DNA from: Thalassia testudinum
Lineage: Eukaryota > Streptophyta > Magnoliopsida > Alismatales > Hydrocharitaceae
DNA length: 64,000 nt
Direction of reading: 5' to 3'
Assembly: GCA_037157565.1 (NCBI GenBank)
Contig: JAZHRO010000003.1
Location: forward strand, 66,900,501-66,964,500
A program made the translations under genes and the position numbers. The notes under the pieces were generated by a model. That model saw only the letters and a list, made by a program, of their open reading frames with translations. It was not told the origin of the DNA and did not search any database. Below are positions 56,717 to 64,000 of this stretch, in pieces. Numbering within the stretch: the first letter of the stretch is position 1; each line of letters opens with the position of its first letter.

Positions 56717-58402
56717 TGTTGAATGTTACGAATTGCTACGCTAACGTGTTCGATTTTGGAAAACCTGTCGTTGTAGTTTGAAAGCGAAGAACTCATGTTC
56801 AACAAATAAAATTTATACCGAAATGAAAATTCCGAGCCGAACACAGGGAGGTGGATGTTTGATTTAAAAACTACGCGTTTATTTTTATTTGTCATGAAGT
56901 AATTCAATTTAAAACTATCTAAATATTTACAATAAATAGAAGAGAGAGAGAGTAAGAGAGAGAGAATATTACAAACAGAAATCAAAACAAGATGTAGAAT
57001 AAACAAGGATTTCAATATCAAAAGGGATTGTTCATTACACTAAATAATATGACTAGAAAGCGGGAAAATGATTACACTAGAAAGTGGTAAATCTACTTTA
57101 GAAAGTAGTAAGAAGAATGGGGAGAGAGATATCCTCCTCGACGGTCGCTTGGACGATGCCTGGATGAAGGAGGACGAAGCAGGATGAAGGAGGACGAGCA
57201 GAAGAACGGGAACGGAGCAGCACGTCATCGTCGTCGCGGGATCCACTTTCGAAGGGGAACAAAAATTTGGACTTTATCTTGCGAGAAGCATCTCAGGTGT
57301 GGGACAAGCTTCTCTTGAGCTTTGGAGAGGTAGAGAAGAGAAGGAAGGGATGAGAATTTCGTGTGGAGGGATCTCCTTTTATAGTTGCAAGGAGTGGGGG
57401 AAAATTAGTCATTACATCTATAAAACATTAAATAAGTGGTCTTTAATGACAGATAAAACCGTCGCCAAAGCCTCAACGTGGGCGTAGTGGCCGTTGGATG
57501 TGCATGCCTGCCCGTCTACTCGCACCTAACGCTCATCACACATTCATCCGTCCACATCTGTCCGATTGCAAGATCGGACGGCCCAGATCGCGCCTTCACC
57601 CGCCTCACTACGTGCCTGCCCCAACGCGTGCGATGCCGCGTGAGGTGCGGGCGTGCGATAGGGCATCGACGCTATTGAGCGCGGACGGCCGCCCGATCAA
57701 GATCTAATGCATGCCTGCACCCTTCGCCTGCTCGCTGCGACTCGAACTCACGTCTACTGCTTGCAATAACTCCCTCGCCCACTGCGCTGCAGAGCGTGGA
57801 TGGTCGCGGGGATGAATTCCGGGTGCCGCATCCACAGCCGTTGGATCTTGATCCAATGGCAGAGAAGCGACTCTCTGATTGAAGAAGAGAAGGTGCGGCG
57901 GTGCTAGGGGCCGGTTGGATGGCTGAGATGGCGCCATGTGGCACCATCTTGGCCGTCCATCTTCTCGATGCTATAGATGGTGCCACAAGTGTCGGATTGA
58001 CTTGATTTTTATGTCGTTAGGCTGCGATCGTCGATCCGAATCCATCCATGCGGTGAAATTTGTCATTTGAAGTGCAGATTTACACCATCTTGGCCCTTGA
58101 TCTTCTAGGGTTCCTCGGTCACTATCTAATGCTACAGATGCCTGATTAGGACAATCTTGGAGTCGTTGAACTCCAATCGTCACCTGGATCACATCTGTAT
58201 GGTTGGATCTTTGATCCGAGGCCCCGATAGAAAGGTTACCCTGTCCAAGCACATAAAAGGAGACAATTAACCTCCATTTTATTCAAACTACTCTAAATGC
58301 AAGATGATGCATGTTATGCATTATTTATAGCATGCAATGCAATCCTATGCTTAAGAACATGCATAAATAGACATCTTAAGTAGTGTAAATGTGTTTACAT
58401 CA
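56717..58402 (-). mobile_element. 5' LTR of element C
   Basis: Highly similar to 50769-52483. TATA at 57377-57383 (minus), inverted repeat at 57441-57470, imperfect G-box palindrome at 57926-57949. Confidence 0.93.
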
Positions 58403-58407
58403 GGCAT

Positions 58408-59935
58408 GGGTTATGATGGTAAATTCCCAACAGGTCGATGATCAGGAGTAACCTTAACTTGGTGTTGCAAGTTGGTAACCATGCGTGTTACTTCTGTCAT
58501 TTGATTCTGCATACCTTGTAGAGTTTTCATTACCTGAGTATTGATATCTTCCTAGGATGGTCCAGGTTGATATGTAGGTTTCTGAAAATTCCAAAAATAA
58601 TTTTGTTTGGGAAAAGGAATCGAGTTCAGATTTTTCCAGGATTGATTCGAATTGGTCCTCCAGTTTTGATTGTAAGTGTTGGAGGGGTTTCTAAATTGCT
58701 GTTGGAGAGCATAAATATTTTCCATGGTGGGATCAAGAATATTTTGATTCAAATAATCAAAATTCCTAGTCAATTCCTATGGGAAATCAGTTGGAAATTG
58801 CTAACCAGCAGGTGGGGCATCAATATTGTGCACATTTTCTCTTCGGAGAAGTTGTGGAGTGTCAGTGTGTGGAGAGTTAAATCGTGGAGCTTGTTTGTTT
58901 GTGAGCTTTTCTTCCATTTTTTTCTGGTGAAATTGCATCTAGTCCATTCATTGGGCTAACATATATAGATCATCCTGAGTGGCTGGAACAGAGGTGGATT
59001 TGGAGTCAATTTCATTGACTCCATGTTTGGGGTTTTGTGTTCTACGAAAAGTGTCCATTGAAGTCATAATTAGTTTTCACTCATTTCTTCAAAGAGAAGA
59101 TAGGCACTTTTGGCATCTTTATTGTGGAAATTGTCCCACATGAGGCATCCACAAATCGCTTCAATTGATCTCCTAATCCATGATAGAAGATTTTCACTAA
59201 CTGCCATTACGAAATTTAATGGTGGGGAAAACTTCTTAAAAGTTCTTGGAATCATTCCCAGGCTTCATGGAGGGGTTCACCATTTTTTTGTTGAAAGGTC
59301 GTTATGGATCTTTTTAAAGCGTTATTTCGACCGATTGGAAAAAATTTCTTTAGAAAAGCACTCTTTAATTGGGGCTAGCTGGTAATTAGGCACCCAACCG
59401 TTCTAAACAGATGTGAAGCTTCATCTTTCAGAAAGAGAGGAGAAAGTCTCATTAACCACATGTCTTCCTGCACATTGCGGGAACGAGTGGTTTGAGCGAG
59501 GACAGTTAATTCCTCGAGATGACAAAAAGGGTCCTCTCTTGGAAGACCATGAAAATGCTTGATAAGATTTATAATGGCTGGTTTGATCTCAAAATCCCTT
59601 TGTGGTATGACCACCCCGAGTCTTTCCTCATAATTGAAAGGATCGTAGAAATCCTTAAGATGAATGACAAGCTATTGGTAGGGTGGTGGGTTTTGCCCTT
59701 GGTTAGCTAGGTTCGTTACAGTCCTAGCCAAATCCTCTTAATTTTGTTGCAACCGCACCAAATGGTCGACTATCAAGGCAAAGGGGTTTGTATTTTGAGT
59801 TAGGATTGGAGGGCCACCTGGCCCTGCAGGAATTTCTGGTTGCTCAAGATGAGGGAGGTTAGGGATGGGGAAGTCAGCTTGTGGGTCGACTAATGTGTTA
59901 GAAGTGGAAGCAAAATTTTTTTGTTGGTTTTCCAA
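58408..59935 (-). pseudogene. gag: gag of element D
   Basis: Same gag family as K. The N-terminus reads xENQQKNFAST at 59935, where K's ATG is TTG, so the start codon appears lost. Then LANQGQNPPP (about 59700), the capsid start VVIPQRDFEIKPAIINLIK and FHGLPREDPFCHLEELTVLA (59500-59610), a capsid body decayed at 59100-59380, and an Asn/Pro/Gln-rich tail with NTYNQNWRTNSNQSWKNL (58660). The tail runs into element C at 58407 and resumes at 50763. Confidence 0.85.
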
Positions 59936-60241
59936 GTTTTCAATTTTTTTAGAAGAGGAAGGAGAAGAAAAGAATGATTTCCTAATGCGGGGGAAAAATC
60001 AAATGGTCCCTCAAGATGTGGTTTTTGGGACCATCGCTCGTGCATGCACTTTTTTGGAAGAATTGGGAGGGAGGAGGGGAGAGATGAGAGAAAGTGAGTA
60101 ATTTAGACAATAAATTCTAGACCTAACTTAAATGTGACTCCCTAAAAAATTAACCTAAGACTTGGTCTATCTAGGAAATAAGTAATCACTAGTGAATACA
60201 CGTTCTGTCAACAAATCTAGCCAAATTATTTAATGGGAGGT
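59936..60241 (-). other. Leader remnant of element D
   Basis: 59940-60060 matches K's leader just before gag. Cut by E's LTR at 60242. Confidence 0.6.
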
Positions 60242-60659
60242 TGATTGCACAGCAATCATAGGTCCTAATCAACCTAAATAATGTCTGAACCTATCTTAAA
60301 TTGTGGATATTGCACTCATATCTTGCATATCATGCATTGCATCAGTCTATTTAGAATAAGATGAGATATCCTGCTAGTTAATGGTTTTTATTGCTATTTA
60401 CAGATAATAAAGTGATCCAGGATGGAGATAGTGGAATAAAGCAATAAAGGGAGAAGAAGATTGATCCAGATAAGAGGACTAAGGAGGATAGCCTTATCCC
60501 TACCTTAGAAACCCTAGGACAGCCTTCCCAAACCAAAAACAACCTCCATTAGGGCACCTTAGCCTCAAAACCCAAACATGGATAGCACTATCCATGTTCC
60601 TATCCCTCTCCCAAACACTTAGGAACCAAAACCAACCTTAGAAAACACAAAACCCACTC

Positions 60660-60810
60660 TCCAGCACCTTTTAAGACGTCCAGACATCTGGCTGGATGTC
60701 TGATTTCTGCAGAATAACAATCCAGGAAGGCAAACCTCATACTGACATAGAATTGGACGTCTAATTTAGTGTCCAGACATCTGACCACTGTCCTGGACGT
60801 CTGATACTGC
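60660..60810. repeat. Cluster of AGACGTCT-type motifs
   Basis: GGACGTCTGAT, AGACATCTG and GGATGTCTGAT variants in both orientations, the same words as in the copia element I LTR. Confidence 0.65.
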
Positions 60811-60939
60811 TGTTTGGTTCCTGATTTTTGTGTTGGAAGCCCTAGCTTGCCTATTTTGACCTAGGAACCCCACCAGACACCCTAGGAAACCTAAGTAGAG
60901 ACCTCCTAAGCCTAGTCCACTATCCATATCCCTACTTGT

Positions 60940-61180
60940 CCTATTCCTAACCCAATTGAACCATCCCATACCTAATTGGGTGCATCTACAGTTGATTGGG
61001 TGCACCCGAGCCCAATTAGATCCACCCAGGATCTAATTAACTTATACCTATTAGGGTTACCCTAGCCTAATCACATGCACACATCTAATTAGACTTGACC
61101 TAGACCTAATTAGGTTCACTCCTACCCAATTAGGCTTTCCTAAGCCTAATTAGGTCCACACCCACTTAATATAGATTGAC
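60940..61180. repeat. Cluster of AATT-centred palindromes
   Basis: Repeated CCTAATTAGG and CCCAATTGGG-like words; counterparts in G's LTR at 29210-29420 (GAGTCCAATTGGACTC-like). Confidence 0.65.
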
Positions 61181-62258
61181 CCAACCTATTTAGCACCTAA
61201 TCCTTCCAAAACCCACAACCTAGCCATACGAAAAACACACACCCACATACACACGCACACCTTCCCATTTTACTCCCACCAAACCCATGCACACTCTCTT
61301 GGAAACCCTAAAAACTTGTGTCAAACCTAGATCCAAAAACTGTGGCATTTGCTATTTTTGGAGCCACCAAAAGTTGCTACCAAATGGAGCCTTCCATAAG
61401 GGCAAAGAGAGAGCTACGAAATTGGACCAAATCTCCATACACTCTCCCATCCATACTCTCCACTCTAAACTTGCTTCCACCCTCCAAAACCTCAAAGGCC
61501 GTCCTCCTCATCCTCCTCCAAGGCTCCATGGACGGCTAGCTTGAGAAGCTTCTCTCCAAAGCTTCAAGGATGACCATTTGTAGAGAAAGGGAGCAACACC
61601 CTCCTCTCTCCACTTGTGTGCAGTAGCCCCCATCTTCTTCTTTTTGGACAGCCATGAAGGCTCACCCATAGCCTCTTGTGGCCGGCCATCTCTTTTGGCA
61701 GGCGTGTAGACGGGTTTGCATTCCCAAGGTCTAGCCTACACCCTCACACAAGGCCAATGGCCCTAGTGGCAACTTTCCGGCATGAGGGATTTTCTTCTAT
61801 TTGTATGCTTTCTAGTGTAAATGATGTGTGATAATTTTTTTATGCATAAATAATTTCATAATGTTTTCATGATAAATTGTCCTCATGTTTGCTTGCCTAT
61901 ATAACACTTTGGTTTGTTCACACTATGCACGACCACCATGTCCTCATTTAGATGCACATAGTCATTTAGGTTTTTGCTAGTTTATCTAGATCTAGGTTTC
62001 AATTCTCTTTTCGAAATAAAAAAATCAAAAACACAAAAAGACAAAAATAGTAGCTTAGGTTAGATTTAGGTTATAAAAGCCAATCCAAATCTTGATTCGT
62101 TTTCACGCCTCCCAGAGACGAACGACCGGGACTCATGTTCTAAAAAGAATAAAGATCTATGAGAGTTTTGTTATCACAAATATCTTTGATGAGTGGTTTT
62201 TGCGACTATACTACGATTTCCAATGATTTCAAAATATGCGATTTCCACATCCGTCAAA

Positions 62259-62276
62259 TGGCACCGTTGCTGGGGA
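62259..62276 (+). other. Primer-binding site, tRNA-Asp type (element E)
   Basis: TGGCACCGTTGCTGGGGA, 2 nt after the LTR. Confidence 0.88.
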
Positions 62277-63261
62277 GGTAACACGTGAATTTAGATTTGG
62301 ATTTGCTTAACTTCTGTTTGTTTTGATTGTAGGGTGTTAAGATGAGGATCTACGCACACATCGACCCGTGGTGAAGACCGCAGGTATCTTCTTCGTCCTC
62401 TAATTATTTGCTTTCTTAGGTTATAAAAAAAGAAAAAAAAAATCTATATATAAATTCAAATTCAAAATTTCAGATCTGAATTAAAAAAAAAAAATCATTT
62501 TCTTTGGTGTGTGTTTTAACTTGGAGACTATTTAAACACACCAAAATCAGATTTGAAAATTCTGTCAGAAAACATTGATGATTTTCAAAATTTTATTGCT
62601 GTCAAATTTGGAGTCCAAAAATCTTGGGATTTGGTCTGATATTAGGTTTTCAAACTAGCTTTCCAGCGCCACCTTTTATTTGGAAAAATTTTCACTAAAA
62701 AAATTTTAAAAATTCGCACAGTGGAAGAATGTCAGAACAGTCTACGCTTTGATTTTTTATAAATTTAGACGTTAATTATGTCCTTTACATAAATCAGATA
62801 TATTTGAAATTTCCGGGGTTGGAAAGCCACTGAAACCTATTTTTTTTCTGTGAATTTTCAAGAATTTTTGGATTTTTTCTGATACTATTTCAAACTGAAC
62901 TTCTCACAGGGGGTCCATCTGGTCTATTTGACCCCCTTGAACATAAAAATTCGTGAAAAATTGCACGAAATAGTAAAAATATTAAAAAAATATTACCTGA
63001 AAAATTTATTGAAAAATTAAGATCTCTACCAAATTTCATAATATTTTTCTTCAGGTATTGATTTGGGCAGTGATTTCAAGTCAGACTAAGGTCTGACTGT
63101 AGATTTTAGAAGAAGCACAAACCCTAGGTAATTCACATTAGGGTTTAAATTTAGAGACTCAAAACAAACCTTTTTGTGCCTGATTTAGGTGTGATTGCAT
63201 GAGAATGGATTTGATGTGAAGACTATCTCTTATCTTTATTCGCATCTTCTCTCAAATATCC
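62277..63261 (+). other. 5' leader of element E
   Basis: AT-rich, A-runs near 62430-62490. No coding frame. Confidence 0.55.
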
Positions 63262-64000
63262 ATGAACCCATATCATTCTTTTGACTCTCGGGGTCCTCCA
63301 TCTCCCAACCCAACCATGATTTCGACTCCTCTTGGTTGGGAGACTCATTCTAACCAGCTTAGATATGATTATCCTTATCCCCCAGCTTATTTAGAACCTG
63401 AATCTCATGGATTCGACTCTTATCTAGATCAGAACCAATTGAAAGCCATAGTTGCTGAATTCTGAGAATATAACAAGGACTATACAGATCAATGTGCCAA
63501 GCTTCTGGAGCAAATTAGATGATCTTAGGCACAATCTCAATCTTATCACTCCTCCTAGGGACAAGAGACTTGGAATAACCAGCCTAGTGGGTCTAGTGAC
63601 CCATATTTTGGAACCACTAGCTATTCTACTGATTCTTGCTACCATGGGGAGGCATCCTGGACTCAACCAACTCAAAAGGCACCTTTGGACCTAATCCATG
63701 ATTTGGGTAGATCAATTAAGGAATGCACTATTTCGGATAGACCTGTACCTGATGAGATATCTCTAATGAATTGGAATAAAGGATCACAAGTATAAGACCA
63801 CATAACAGGTTCTCAATCAACTCCCTCTGTAGTCAACCCCACTCAGGGCGATACACCTATTGATTCATATCCAAATTCGTATAACCCTGAGTGGAGAAAT
63901 GATCCTAATCTTTCATGCCCACCACAGAGATCGGCTCAGACTGAACATCAATCTAGGCCAACCCAATACTCCACTCAATCCACTTTAGGGCAACCACCTA
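63262..64000 (+). pseudogene. Long gag-position frame of element E, 3' end outside window
   Basis: ATG at 63262 (MNPYHSFDSRGPPSP). The frame stays readable to the window end, about 246 codons, with five in-frame stops and no visible frame shift. Tyr/Pro-rich start (RYDYPYPPAYLEPES), a short helical part (DQCAKLLEQIR), then a second Asn/Pro/Tyr part with SYPNSYNPEWRNDPN (63880), which resembles the tail of Athila gag such as A's NTYNPGWRNHPN. This hints that the protein derives from gag, but no capsid core is recognised. Confidence 0.6.

Larger units (their letters stand above)
50769..58402 (-). mobile_element. Element C: complete non-autonomous gypsy-type element
   Basis: LTRs at 50769-52483 and 56717-58402, duplication GGCAT (50764-50768, 58403-58407), tRNA-Asp primer site, polypurine tract, and one long decayed frame instead of gag-pol. 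Total about 7.6 kb. No protease, RT or integrase motif is found. The LTR family also gave the solo LTR in J. Inserted in D's gag. Confidence 0.92.
48987..60241 (-). mobile_element. Element D: Ty3/gypsy element, interrupted by C and cut at both ends
   Basis: Right-to-left: short leader (59936-60241, cut by E), gag (58408-59935), element C, gag tail and protease (49561-50763), RT start (48987-49560). RT stops at LTR L. The gag sequences on both sides of C join in frame order at the duplicated GGCAT. The oldest-looking coding DNA in the window. Confidence 0.8.
60242..62256 (+). mobile_element. 5' LTR of element E
   Basis: Starts TGATTGCACAGCAATCA, a hairpin shared with G's LTR; ends CATCCGTCA before the primer site. 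The U3 holds two palindrome clusters (60660-60810 and 60940-61180). Confidence 0.82.
60242..64000 (+). mobile_element. Element E: non-autonomous gypsy-type element, left part
   Basis: Plus strand: LTR, tRNA-Asp primer site, leader and long gag-position frame, running off the right edge. The LTR is homologous to G's. Inserted in D's leader. Confidence 0.8.

Overview
This is repeat-rich nuclear DNA from a plant, most likely an angiosperm. It contains nested LTR retrotransposons with plant-type primer-binding sites (tRNA-Asp for the Ty3/gypsy elements, initiator tRNA-Met for the Ty1/copia elements), plant-like TATA boxes and one CACTA transposon end. I see no convincing intact host gene, tRNA, rRNA or CRISPR array. 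The species cannot be told from the sequence. Nearly all coding matter is decayed, mostly by in-frame stops that fit C-to-T change.

Layout, left to right. 1-2712: an LTR of family A, minus orientation ('A2'), running off the left edge. 2713-10463: element A, a minus-strand Athila-like gypsy (gag, protease, RT, partial RNase H) with its 5' LTR at 7766-10463. 10464-25130: element B, a minus-strand Athila-like gypsy with gag, protease, RT, RNase H and integrase and its 5' LTR at 23289-25130; B is split by element I (11275-16846), a gag-only copia element with near-identical LTRs and target duplication TATTG. 25131-30720: element G, plus strand, right half only, with an unusual long decayed frame and a 3' LTR. 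30822-36113: element J, a second gag-only copia element, split by a solo LTR of family C (32490-34255, target duplication AATAT).

36114-41713: element K, a plus-strand A-like gypsy with a 3.5 kb LTR and the start of gag. 41714-45396: element F, plus strand, inserted in K's gag; its LTR is related to that of B, but its ORF is like those of C, E and G. 45397-46986: the left end of a CACTA element inserted in F's ORF. 46987-48986: a probable minus-strand LTR ('L'). 48987-60241: element D, a minus-strand gypsy with the same gag family as K, split by element C (50769-58402, target duplication GGCAT). 60242-64000: element E, plus strand, same LTR family as G.

Only A, B and D carry recognisable pol, and only B reaches integrase. 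C, E, F and G look non-autonomous: where gag should be, each has a long frame rich in Tyr, Pro and Asn, followed by coiled-coil and acidic regions, with no capsid or pol domain that I can recognise. They would need proteins supplied by relatives such as B. I and J likewise have gag but no pol. The most interesting points are this shared gag-position frame, the arrays of palindromes in several LTR families, and the repeated polypurine tracts of the copia element.
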